IMG/VR virus record: IMGVR_UViG_3300030333_001531
Coordinates: 1-45,874 of that record
Direction: 5' to 3' (one strand)
From: a virus
DNA: 45,874 nucleotides
Made by a program: the position numbers and the translations under genes. Under the pieces are notes generated by a model that worked only from the letters and a program-made list of their open reading frames with translations, was not told the DNA's origin and made no database searches. Below are positions 35,688 through 42,788 of the stretch, in pieces. Each line of letters opens with the position of its first letter. The first letter of the stretch is position 1.

Positions 35688-35705
35688 AAGGGAGTGCTAT
35701 CCCTT
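35688..35705 (-). promoter_or_regulatory. Hairpin between the late promoter and the 68-aa gene
   Basis: Perfect 6-bp inverted repeat AAGGGA / TCCCTT with a 6-nt loop, placed 2 nt before the ATG at 35685. The 5' arm on the minus strand is the only purine-rich, ribosome-site-like sequence before this start, so pairing could mask it. There is no U-tract after it on the minus strand, so it is not a standard terminator. Confidence 0.4.
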
Positions 35706-36380
35706 TTATTTATCCGACTTTTCAGAAGAAAATACTTTTCCTCCGTGGTGACTCTTCACATTTTTATTTTCAGTGAATTTTGTTGCTAAAAATTGGGTCA
35801 TACACCATCTTCCCAACCCCTTATTCTTATATTCTTCTTCCATTTTAACTTCAGTAACCTGATGTTGTACAAAACCTGGGAATATTACCATCCTATTGTT
35901 GTTTAATTCTATATGTACCTTATATTCAGGGAACAATAATTCCCCTCCAGTAAACCTTTTAGGCTCTTGAAAGAACCAACATAGACTTGTAACCATTGCA
36001 GAGTCTTTATGTGGATCATAATAGTGACTATCCTCATAATATGACAATAATGTCGCATCAAAGTCACACATTGGCATAAAATCCCTAAAAAAGAAGGATT
36101 TATTGCTTTCAAAGACGTTTTTTTCAAAAATTTTGCGATTTATACGCATAATTTTAGAATTATTACGATTTTCTTGATAATATTCGTCTAAATGGATGCA
36201 TTTATTGTTTTTTAACAGTTTACCACTCTTAACTGCACTCCATGATTCATGTGGATCCAAAAATATATCCTTTTCTTCCAATTCTTTCAACTCAGACCAT
36301 ATTTGTCCTATCTCCCAGAAGTTATAAAAATCATCTATAAGGATCATAGGAAATCCATAATCTAAATTTTGAATTTTCAT
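35706..36380 (-). CDS. 2-oxoglutarate/Fe(II) dioxygenase, prolyl-hydroxylase-like
   Basis: 224 aa. The C-terminal half is a double-stranded beta-helix dioxygenase: YYDPHKDSAMVTSLCWFFQ carries the HxD iron ligands His124 and Asp126; GGELLFPEYKVHIELNNNRM leads into IFPGFVQHQVTEV with the distal iron ligand His173; and Arg191 (GRWCMTQF) is the expected 2-oxoglutarate carboxylate anchor. The 'FTGGELLFPE' strand is typical of P4H/PKHD-type hydroxylases. It is expected to hydroxylate a protein or small molecule using O2 and 2-oxoglutarate; the substrate cannot be read from sequence. The N-terminal ~100 residues are less conserved. It starts 2 nt after the preceding oxygenase gene's stop, with no clear ribosome site, implying coupling. 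Confidence 0.8.
   Translation of the reverse strand: MKIQNLDYGFPMILIDDFYNFWEIGQIWSELKELEEKDIFLDPHESWSAVKSGKLLKNNKCIHLDEYYQENRNNSKIMRINRKIFEKNVFESNKSFFFRDFMPMCDFDATLLSYYEDSHYYDPHKDSAMVTSLCWFFQEPKRFTGGELLFPEYKVHIELNNNRMVIFPGFVQHQVTEVKMEEEYKNKGLGRWCMTQFLATKFTENKNVKSHHGGKVFSSEKSDK
35707..35714 (-). promoter_or_regulatory. Late-type promoter motif GATAAATA upstream of the gp25 cluster
   Basis: The minus strand reads GATAAATA, ending 21 nt before the ATG of the 68-aa gene. It is the third NATAAATA copy at a similar distance from a start codon, and marks the switch from the oxygenase/ho1 block to the baseplate block. It overlaps the end of the oxygenase gene (stop at 35706-35708). Confidence 0.55.
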
Positions 36381-36382
36381 GA

Positions 36383-37036
36383 TTAATTTGAATTTTTATG
36401 TCTTAAGAAATCAACGTTAAACGATATGCTAATTCTATCCGTGTCCTTAGTATTTGTTGATATACCATGCATTAACCAACCAGGAAATAAACAAAGTAAT
36501 CCGTCACTAGGAACAATCTCCTGTCTTTCACATAAAGACTTGTATACAAAGGATGAAGTCATACAAGGAACAGGATTTTCAAAATATATCTTACCATCGG
36601 AATTTCCTGTCCTGAAATAATAAACTCCAGAAATATCTGTACTGCCATGATGATGACAATGGCCATAATTTCCTTGTTTAAACAAAGATGCCCAAGAAGT
36701 TGCAATTACCCCATTATGATGAGGAAATGATAGAGACTGACAATAATGGTTTAAATGAGTTACAATTTCATCTTTAAGGGAGTTTAACCCATTTTCTACA
36801 ATAAAATTTCCATTAAAAGACGGATCAGAAAGATAATGAGTACTACCCCACGCCTCTTTCATTTTAAAATCTACATTATCAAGTGCTTTAGCAATTTCAT
36901 TTTGTATAGTTGGGAAATTATTTACCATATGAACCCAATATATTGGAGTTGGGTATAATTGAGCAATTTCCCCTCTATTTTCCATACCAATTCTCAAATT
37001 TTGAGAATTACAGTTTTCATAATTACGATCCGTCAT
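36383..37036 (-). CDS. 2OG-Fe(II) oxygenase-like protein, TIGR02466/2OG-FeII_Oxy_5 type
   Basis: 217 aa from the ATG at 37036, which overlaps the ho1 stop by 4 nt (ATGA) and has AGGA just before it. A start 7 codons upstream at 37057 is possible but less well placed. Residues 29-33 (YPTPI) match the family's usual start. GHCHHHGSTDISGVYYFRTG (about residues 125-144) is the metal-binding strand, with His126, 128, 129 and 130. LCLFPGWLMHGIS holds the distal His190, and DRISISFNV holds Arg201, the likely 2-oxoglutarate anchor. Phage homologues are common in cyanophages; no substrate is established that I can cite. It sits between ho1 and a second oxygenase in one transcript. Confidence 0.8.
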   Translation of the reverse strand: MTDRNYENCNSQNLRIGMENRGEIAQLYPTPIYWVHMVNNFPTIQNEIAKALDNVDFKMKEAWGSTHYLSDPSFNGNFIVENGLNSLKDEIVTHLNHYCQSLSFPHHNGVIATSWASLFKQGNYGHCHHHGSTDISGVYYFRTGNSDGKIYFENPVPCMTSSFVYKSLCERQEIVPSDGLLCLFPGWLMHGISTNTKDTDRISISFNVDFLRHKNSN

Positions 37037-37710
37037 TTTCCTGTAATAACCCCCCATAGTACTTTAAGGAATCCTTTCTTCGCATCTCCTTTAAGTTCAT
37101 CAAACATATACATGTTAAGTCTAAATGCATAGTTTGCTTCAGTAATTAATGTATTGACCTGATGCTCATTGACTTCTAACCCATCTAGAACTGCCCTGTA
37201 ATCGGTTTTAAACGCCTTTGCATCTTCTATCATAGGAAACTCATAAAAGTGTAATCCCTCTCCTTTAGGGGGATTTAACGCCTTCTGAGCAATACCCTTA
37301 AGTATTTGACCACCAGATAAATCACCAATATATCTTGTATAATGATGTGCTATAAGAAGGTATGGATCCTTTTCTGCTATTTCATTAATTCTATAGCAAT
37401 ATGTGTTACATGCTTCGGATGGTTTTAACTCACTCCTCCACATAGGACCATAATAATATCTAAGATCTCTTTCAATAAAAGAAGTACGAAATAATTTGGC
37501 ATTCCATTGTTTTAATACACTTGCCAAAGGATCCTTAGTTTCTTGAATCCTTTGCTCCATTGTGTCATAGACATAATAAAAATCCGTAATTAGTTTACGG
37601 TATTCTTCTGGGTTTAATACCCCCTTTAAGAAACCAGCAACAAATTTAGTATTCTCTGCTGCATTATGGGACTTTTTAGTTCCTTCTTTTAGACTGGTTG
37701 ATAGTGTCAT
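37033..37710 (-). CDS. ho1: Heme oxygenase (biliverdin-forming)
   Basis: 225 aa, the normal length for cyanobacterial and cyanophage heme oxygenase. It opens heme to biliverdin IX-alpha with release of CO and iron, using O2 and reduced ferredoxin, and so supplies the precursor of phycobilins. The proximal heme ligand is His15 (KKSHNAAEN). The distal helix signature GDLSGGQ is at residues 129-135, preceded by AHHYTRYIGD. These motifs match cyanobacterial Ho1. It is a well-known auxiliary metabolic gene of marine T4-like cyanophages, in some of them paired with a bilin reductase (pebS or pcyA). No bilin reductase is present in this window. It overlaps the upstream oxygenase by 1 nt (TAATG) and the downstream one by 4 nt, so it belongs to the same translationally coupled block. 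Confidence 0.96.
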   Translation of the reverse strand: MTLSTSLKEGTKKSHNAAENTKFVAGFLKGVLNPEEYRKLITDFYYVYDTMEQRIQETKDPLASVLKQWNAKLFRTSFIERDLRYYYGPMWRSELKPSEACNTYCYRINEIAEKDPYLLIAHHYTRYIGDLSGGQILKGIAQKALNPPKGEGLHFYEFPMIEDAKAFKTDYRAVLDGLEVNEHQVNTLITEANYAFRLNMYMFDELKGDAKKGFLKVLWGVITGK

Positions 37711-38999
37711 TACTTTCTATACTTTTTTAAAAAAATGTTGCCTGAAATAGCACATCTGCCCTCACAATCATTAGGTGGGACTTTGTGCTTTCTAGTACTT
37801 TCAAATATTATAACATTACCAGCCTTTGCTTCAAACACTGCATCTGGTTTTTGAAATAATATTGGCGATGATCCTGGAGGTGTATTGACATAATATACAA
37901 ATGAGTATGTGGCATTTCCATGACTATGCCAATCAATATCTTCACCTTTTTTATAGGTAACTCCCCAAGTTTCTATTGTTTTTAGATCATGCTCTGGTGG
38001 ATCAAAATCTGTATCAATCTTATCATAAATCCATGTTACTAGATCTCTTACAAGAGTATCACTGCTATAAAGATCCCACTCAGTCATAGTACAATGAGCT
38101 TCGTTGGGTCTTTCCTCCGCAGGTCTCCTATCTTGTATAGTATGATACAAAATATTGTTTATTTCCCTTCCTTTATCGTATACATACTCCTGTATGTGAT
38201 ATCTTGTAAGGGGTTTTACTATTTCAGTTTCTGTACCATGATGACTCCTTTCCAGCATTCCTGGATCAAGATCTTGAGAAAGATCCGTATTCATCTCTAC
38301 TGGTATTCTTTGCTTTGTATTCAATACAATGTTACCTGAAATAGTAATTCTATAATCCTTATTTCCTGGCTCCTTATAGTAAGGATACACTTGATGTCTC
38401 ATACAAGACGGAAATAGGACTAGAGTACCCTCTAAATCCTTCGCACTATCATACCAATATGACGATGGTCTTCCAAATATATCTGTGTAATGAAATTCAA
38501 ATGCTCCATTAGTTGCATGACCTGAGTTAATACCAGCTTTTCTTGATATAGAATCGCTTGTTTGCTCATCATGTGTATATGGTATTTGCATCCATATAAC
38601 AAAACTCCAAAGTCCATGATGATCATGTGTAGGATTGTATTCACCTGCTCTTTGATAATTTACCCACCACTTATGCAAACTATAAGGATGCACTGAGTTA
38701 ACGGGAACTTTATCACCATAGTTACCAAAATTGTGACAAAAGTCCTGTATTAGTGGATCAAGAGTATTAAGATAGAACCATGCCTCTTTATCATGTAATG
38801 CAAAACTATCTTCTAAGTGTCCAGCAAGGTATTCTGCATATGATTCTTTAGAACGTTTTTCAACACAATCCCAAAGATAATCCATTTCCTCCTTACTCAA
38901 CTTCTTCTGCATCCATCCACCAGTATAAGGGACAACAGGCTTTACACTACCTGGTATCCCAACCTGATCCGCATTACGAACCTGATTTATAATAGTCAA
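37710..38999 (-). CDS. Tandem-domain 2OG-Fe(II) oxygenase-like protein
   Basis: 429 aa with two similar beta-helix oxygenase domains. Domain 1 (about 100-230): WWVNYQRAGEYNPTHDHHGLWSFV with His125 and His127, FPSCMRHQVYPY with distal His202, and DYRITISGNI with Arg217. Domain 2 (about 340-429): WGVTYKKGEDIDWHSHGNATYSFVYYVNTP (split here as WGVTYKKGEDIDWHSHG with His358 and His360, then YSFVYYVNTP), FESTRKHKVPP with His405, and RCAISGNIF with Arg415. Both domains show His-x-His where classic members have His-x-Asp/Glu. The first codon appears to be TTG at 38999, overlapping the stop of the 50-aa gene as TTGA, with AAGG 6 nt before; the first in-frame ATG is codon 30. Substrate unknown. It precedes ho1 with a 1-nt overlap. 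Confidence 0.75.
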   Translation of the reverse strand: MTIINQVRNADQVGIPGSVKPVVPYTGGWMQKKLSKEEMDYLWDCVEKRSKESYAEYLAGHLEDSFALHDKEAWFYLNTLDPLIQDFCHNFGNYGDKVPVNSVHPYSLHKWWVNYQRAGEYNPTHDHHGLWSFVIWMQIPYTHDEQTSDSISRKAGINSGHATNGAFEFHYTDIFGRPSSYWYDSAKDLEGTLVLFPSCMRHQVYPYYKEPGNKDYRITISGNIVLNTKQRIPVEMNTDLSQDLDPGMLERSHHGTETEIVKPLTRYHIQEYVYDKGREINNILYHTIQDRRPAEERPNEAHCTMTEWDLYSSDTLVRDLVTWIYDKIDTDFDPPEHDLKTIETWGVTYKKGEDIDWHSHGNATYSFVYYVNTPPGSSPILFQKPDAVFEAKAGNVIIFESTRKHKVPPNDCEGRCAISGNIFLKKYRK

Positions 39000-39148
39000 C
39001 GACCTTGACCTCTATACGCTTTCTTTTTAGCGTTACTTGAAGTAGCACTCAATTTAGTACGAGCACTCCTTCCTTGACGAGTCTTTTTAGGTTGTGGAAG
39101 AATATAGTCACTATTTCCCCACGCACCACCATTTTTGAATTTTGGCAT
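38996..39148 (-). CDS. 50-aa basic hypothetical protein
   Basis: Small ORF starting MPKFKNGGAWGNSDYILPQP and ending KKKAYRGQGR, with 13 Lys/Arg in 50 residues and almost no acidic residues. It has a strong ribosome site (GGAG, 8 nt before the ATG) and sits 3 nt after the PAAR-like gene's stop. Its stop overlaps the start of the tandem oxygenase. The charge suggests binding to nucleic acid or an acidic surface, but no fold is recognised. Similar small basic proteins occur in marine cyanophages as far as I recall; that should be treated as unverified. Confidence 0.75.
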   Translation of the reverse strand: MPKFKNGGAWGNSDYILPQPKKTRQGRSARTKLSATSSNAKKKAYRGQGR

Positions 39149-39151
39149 AAT

Positions 39152-39691
39152 TTAATCTCCAATAAAAACGTCTTCGCTACCACCTGAGATAGTTGATAAG
39201 CAAGGCCACTCAGTTGTGTCCTCACCTAAATCATCACCTATTCTACCAGCAAGCTCCCCTGTAATCCAAACTGTCTTGGTACTAGAGTAACATCTGCGTT
39301 GATGTCCCTCGGAAGCTTCCCTACCACCAGAAATACCTTCCGTGCAATGCCACGCAGGACTTGATCTAGTAGTAAAACACCTTCTACTAGCGGAAGTAGT
39401 AGTGTGTTTTGTTTTAGTAGGATGTGGAACAAGCTCATCTCTATCTATAATGGGTATCTTGTTGTTTATTATAACACTTCTTTCTAATTTTGTCTTAGGT
39501 TTTTGCTCTGTAGGTTTCCAAGTTGTAACAGCATCCATCTGTGCTACTGGTTTGGGGTTAATAGTACCTGTTGTTGGTGAGTGAGGACAGTTACTTAGTA
39601 TACCTCCACCTAGACCTGGATGGTGTGAAGATCCGCTACCAGTACCATGACCACTACAATTACCTTTAAATAACGCTGCTCCTATTGCCAT
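39152..39691 (-). CDS. PAAR-like tail spike tip protein
   Basis: 179 aa from the ATG at 39691, which overlaps the 805-aa gene's stop (TAATG). An upstream in-frame start at 39751 would overlap that gene by 61 nt and is less likely. PAAR-type elements are repeated along the chain: GTINPKPVAQMDAV (43-56), VIINNKIPIIDRDELVPHPT (73-92), TVWITGELAGRIGDDLG (140-156) and CLSTISGGSEDVFIGD (164-179), the last two close to the usual 'vfvnGkpvaRvGD...C.g.I..GS.nVfig' pattern. PAAR proteins cap the spike of contractile tails and type VI systems (T4 gp5.4) and hold a metal ion with Cys/His; here Cys12, 35, 105, 116, 134 and 164 are available. It is longer than T4 gp5.4 (97 aa). The position next to an 805-aa virion protein fits a tail tip role. 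Confidence 0.7.
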   Translation of the reverse strand: MAIGAALFKGNCSGHGTGSGSSHHPGLGGGILSNCPHSPTTGTINPKPVAQMDAVTTWKPTEQKPKTKLERSVIINNKIPIIDRDELVPHPTKTKHTTTSASRRCFTTRSSPAWHCTEGISGGREASEGHQRRCYSSTKTVWITGELAGRIGDDLGEDTTEWPCLSTISGGSEDVFIGD

Positions 39692-42108
39692 TATGGTAAA
39701 TACATTCCTGTATCGTAAGGGTTTCCGTATGCAGCAATTGCTGCGTTCCAAGCTGCTCTAGCTCGTGTTAAATCATTCCATATTTTCATTGTTCCTGACG
39801 CACTCCACGCTTTACACCCATCCCCAAGTAACCCAGACATAGAAATTGACTGGTATGGACCAGGAGATGATCCTGGAGGTGGAGGACATGTGATATGACC
39901 ACAGCCATTTTCTACAGGACTACATGATAATGTTATACTAATATCTATACTATCTCTAGGATCTGGTCTATATTGCTTCATCATGTACTTAGTATACTCT
40001 GATGCATGAGGTAATTCACTAATTCTCCCCTGTATAGTAGTAACATATCTTCGATCATGGTTACTATATTCAGGAATAACCTTTTGAGTTATCCTATCAA
40101 TGTGCCTCATTCTATTTGTTTGACTATTATCACGGATATATTTTATAACACTATCCTTTGCTTCCGTAGGTACGGCAGTACTTCTTTCCAATACGTCTAG
40201 ATTAATGTCAGAAATGTCGTAAGTTTCCTTCAATGGATCCGTAGCAGTGTCACTATACATCCTTTGAGCTAACTTTCGCACTCTTTGTCTATCAGGATCA
40301 CCCTTAACTTTGAAGTCGACTACCTTATATTGATCAGAATATGACTCTGGAAGTGCTGTTATTGCGTCTAATGTCTCCTGAGTAGTCTCATAATCACCTG
40401 GAGGTAGTGATTGTAGGAATTGTTTTAACTGTTCCGTGGAATGAGTAGTAAAATTTCCCTCTCTGAAGGTACGATCTAATACTTTATGTACATTTCTTAT
40501 TTGTAATTGCGGTGGAGATGAAGAAGAATACCCAGATCCTCCGTCAGTTACCTCAATAGCAGTCATAGAACCACCTAGAAATGTAGCTCTTACCTGTGCT
40601 CTTGTACCTGTGGTGGTTAGGGGGGCGGTAATATACACATCTGGCACAGCATCTAGTGTTTGCCAACCAGATCCACCATCAACTATACTAATATTATCAA
40701 CCTGTCCATTAACAATAGACATAGTAACCTGTGGTACTTTAAGGTCATGGAACCTATTTGGTGCTTCTTGGTCTATATCTGCTGTAACATACTGTAATGA
40801 CTTATCCATAAACTCATAAAAACCGACCAACGCTGCTCGGTCTGGAATACCCCAACCTGCTTTTGTTGTAATTACATGGTTCCTATCAGATGTATACTGT
40901 GTATCCTTAGCAAAATTATTACCACAAGCATCAATATATGCTATATGGTATGGAAAATTATCTAAATCGGTATGAAATACACGAGTTATTATATGTCCAT
41001 TGATGGTATCACCCGATCTTAGTACATCAAACCCTTCTTGACCCTCTGTTGCTTGTACTGGACCGACTGTTTTAATCCTAATATTATTAGTAAGAACAGT
41101 TGTACTATTATCTGGGTGGGTATGAGTATAACTTAGAGAAAATGTGGTTCCCACGGTGTATCCTGTACCAGGTGATAAGACCTCTGTAATACGCCAGGAC
41201 GTGCCTGAGAAGACCGTTGGGTCTGGATTATCATCATATATGGGTTTAATCTCACATTTAATCCTAAGACCCTGTGCAAGACCAGAATCTAAGTTGAATA
41301 TCTTAAAGTCATTAAACGATTCGTCGCCAGCCTGGTAAGGGTTCTGTGCCGTAGTATACTCAGAACCAGTCGTTTCATTCTCATCCCATGAGTCAGTCCA
41401 AGTAACTCCATCATACGACAACTCAAAATCTAGACATCCATTAGGTAACGTCGTTGAAAGAGAGTCATAACTAAAGATTATCTTAGGACTTTGGGTATCT
41501 ACTGCAAATAAAGTCGAATGAGGGCAATCTGGATCGTCAGAGTCTTGTCCTTCTGGTGGGACAGTATAAGAGATTGTGGTCGAAGCGGGGGTGCAGTCAA
41601 AGGCACTACAAGGATGACAAGTAGATGATGAAGAATAACTACCATCACCTGCACCAGGAGATGACTCAGGTACTGTGGTTTCTTCGGTCTCTATATGATA
41701 ACAAGGTGTTCCTAATATACCTGCCTTATCGGTAGTATCAAATAAGTATGAAAACCATGTATCAGAGTATCCAAAGTCAAAGGAAAGACCTGTAGGATAG
41801 TAATCATATACAAATAAACAATCTCCAGCACTCTCTCCTTCTTGTAAGTACTCAACGTTTAAGCGATTTGCCTTACCACACATACCATCAGTTAGCATAT
41901 CTGCTGGATTGCCACCTGACGAGCATACTAGATCAGATTGATACTGAACAGTTGTGCCATCTCTCGCAGGTACATTATAAGGTAAATTGCCTGTTCTAAT
42001 AGTTGCTTGAGGATATTCGATAAATTCTACCGATACACCATCTGCTGTACCTGGATGTTGTCTAACACATGAGTTTGTATATCTTTCTCCAACAGGTTTA
42101 CAACCCAT
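39691..42108 (-). CDS. 805-aa virion structural protein, function unknown
   Basis: No T4 equivalent is recognised. The N-terminal ~200 residues are Cys-rich (MGCKPVGERYTNSCVRQHPG; later CYHIETEETT and CHPCSAFDC), unusual for a cytoplasmic phage protein but possible in an exposed, disulfide-linked virion protein. Residues ~195-300 look like a beta sandwich (CLDFELSYDGVTWTDSW). Around 455-545 are two GGSGY-type repeats (ISIVDGGSGWQTLDAVPDVY; IEVTDGGSGYSSSSPPQLQI) like those in the giant protein. About 560-710 is a helical, charged region with many Asp/Arg residues. The C-terminus (about 735-805) contains CSPVENGCGHITCPPPPGSS and ends with an Ala-rich helix. The PAAR-like gene starts at its stop codon (TAATG), suggesting a shared complex at the tail tip or baseplate hub. 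The start at 42108 lies within the last codons of the upstream gene. Confidence 0.75.
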   Translation of the reverse strand: MGCKPVGERYTNSCVRQHPGTADGVSVEFIEYPQATIRTGNLPYNVPARDGTTVQYQSDLVCSSGGNPADMLTDGMCGKANRLNVEYLQEGESAGDCLFVYDYYPTGLSFDFGYSDTWFSYLFDTTDKAGILGTPCYHIETEETTVPESSPGAGDGSYSSSSTCHPCSAFDCTPASTTISYTVPPEGQDSDDPDCPHSTLFAVDTQSPKIIFSYDSLSTTLPNGCLDFELSYDGVTWTDSWDENETTGSEYTTAQNPYQAGDESFNDFKIFNLDSGLAQGLRIKCEIKPIYDDNPDPTVFSGTSWRITEVLSPGTGYTVGTTFSLSYTHTHPDNSTTVLTNNIRIKTVGPVQATEGQEGFDVLRSGDTINGHIITRVFHTDLDNFPYHIAYIDACGNNFAKDTQYTSDRNHVITTKAGWGIPDRAALVGFYEFMDKSLQYVTADIDQEAPNRFHDLKVPQVTMSIVNGQVDNISIVDGGSGWQTLDAVPDVYITAPLTTTGTRAQVRATFLGGSMTAIEVTDGGSGYSSSSPPQLQIRNVHKVLDRTFREGNFTTHSTEQLKQFLQSLPPGDYETTQETLDAITALPESYSDQYKVVDFKVKGDPDRQRVRKLAQRMYSDTATDPLKETYDISDINLDVLERSTAVPTEAKDSVIKYIRDNSQTNRMRHIDRITQKVIPEYSNHDRRYVTTIQGRISELPHASEYTKYMMKQYRPDPRDSIDISITLSCSPVENGCGHITCPPPPGSSPGPYQSISMSGLLGDGCKAWSASGTMKIWNDLTRARAAWNAAIAAYGNPYDTGMYLP

Positions 42109-42412
42109 TTAACTTTTCCTCTAAAGCAGTAAGTCTCTTACCATGATCAGTCGTAGGTGCTTTATGTGCCATTGCTTCCAATGCTTCTAATCTACGATAT
42201 ATCTCATCATAGTTCTCTTTCATATTTAGGTAGTCTTTAGCATTTTTTGGTTTATATAATATCTTCTCAGGAGTAGTTAAGTCATTAACATACTTTGTAA
42301 CCTCTCCTAGACGCTCTGCCAGTCCTTGTACGCACTGATTGAGTACTTCGTGTGCCTCTGCATTATCTTGCCAAGGATCATACTCTGTAATATTCTGATT
42401 AGGATCACTCAT
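42098..42412 (-). CDS. 104-aa coiled-coil hypothetical protein
   Basis: Starts MSDPNQNITEYDPWQDNAEA; the ATG at 42412 is preferred over a GTG one codon upstream. The second half (about 60-104) has a heptad-like pattern (NYDEIYRRLEALEAMAHKAP, then GKRLTALEEKLNGL), so a short coiled coil is likely. It is acidic, soluble and without cysteines beyond one near the start. It overlaps the upstream 53-aa gene by 8 nt and the 805-aa gene by 11 nt, suggesting coupled translation with the virion protein; a chaperone or small structural partner is possible but unproven. Confidence 0.75.
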   Translation of the reverse strand: MSDPNQNITEYDPWQDNAEAHEVLNQCVQGLAERLGEVTKYVNDLTTPEKILYKPKNAKDYLNMKENYDEIYRRLEALEAMAHKAPTTDHGKRLTALEEKLNGL

Positions 42413-42566
42413 CACTCTTTTTTAATGTTAGGTTAGGTTCTTCTAGATTATATTCTAGCACATCTTCTACATTCCAGTCCAGTGCTTCGGCAACTTCCTC
42501 TGGAATATTTAAGTATACATCACCGAAATCATCCTCTTGTAGGGTAAGTGTGAATCTTTTTGACAT
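42405..42566 (-). CDS. 53-aa AbrB/SpoVT-like small protein
   Basis: Starts MSKRFTLTLQEDDFGDVYLN and continues IPEEVAEALDWNVEDVLEYN. This is the swapped-hairpin pattern of AbrB/MazE-type proteins: a short strand with an acidic turn, then a 'hydrophobic-Pro-x-x-hydrophobic...LgW..GD.l.w' segment, then a final strand (PNLTLKKSDE). Such tiny proteins are common in T4-like cyanophages and are usually annotated as hypothetical or DNA-binding. Unlike most AbrB proteins it is acidic overall, so DNA binding is doubtful and an antitoxin-like or adaptor role is equally possible. It overlaps the 104-aa gene by 8 nt and follows the 70-aa gene after 9 nt. Confidence 0.65.
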   Translation of the reverse strand: MSKRFTLTLQEDDFGDVYLNIPEEVAEALDWNVEDVLEYNLEEPNLTLKKSDE

Positions 42567-42575
42567 ATTCAGTTT

Positions 42576-42788
42576 TCATAAACGATTAACTGATGAAGTT
42601 GCTGGTATTCTTTTCTTAAAATCTTCCCAAGTCTTAACTACATCTTTAACATCATTTATACAATCTGTATTTACACAAAGATCAGCACAGGCATACATTC
42701 TACTATCAAGACATCCCTCATGCCTTATAAGGGTTTCAAGCAACCATGTGCGTGTATCTTGGAAATCTTGTGAAAACTCTGGGGTCAT
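42576..42788 (-). CDS. 70-aa hypothetical protein with four cysteines
   Basis: Starts MTPEFSQDFQDTRTWLLETL, predicted largely helical, with Cys in GCLDSRMYACADLC and TDCIND. The spacing C-x8-C-x3-C-x5-C could support a small metal site or disulfides in a helical hairpin, but I recognise no family. The ATG at 42788 has only an A/T-rich leader and no convincing ribosome site. It is the first gene of the cluster leading to the 805-aa virion protein and PAAR-like protein. Confidence 0.65.
   Translation of the reverse strand: MTPEFSQDFQDTRTWLLETLIRHEGCLDSRMYACADLCVNTDCINDVKDVVKTWEDFKKRIPATSSVNRL

Noticed and set aside
36383-37057. 224-codon version of the oxygenase after ho1
   Set aside because: The ATG at 37036 gives the standard ATGA overlap with ho1 and an AGGA site; the upstream start adds seven residues inside ho1.
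39152-39751. 199-codon version of the PAAR-like gene
   Set aside because: The extra 20 residues overlap the 805-aa gene by 61 nt and do not look like PAAR sequence; the TAATG start at 39691 is better.
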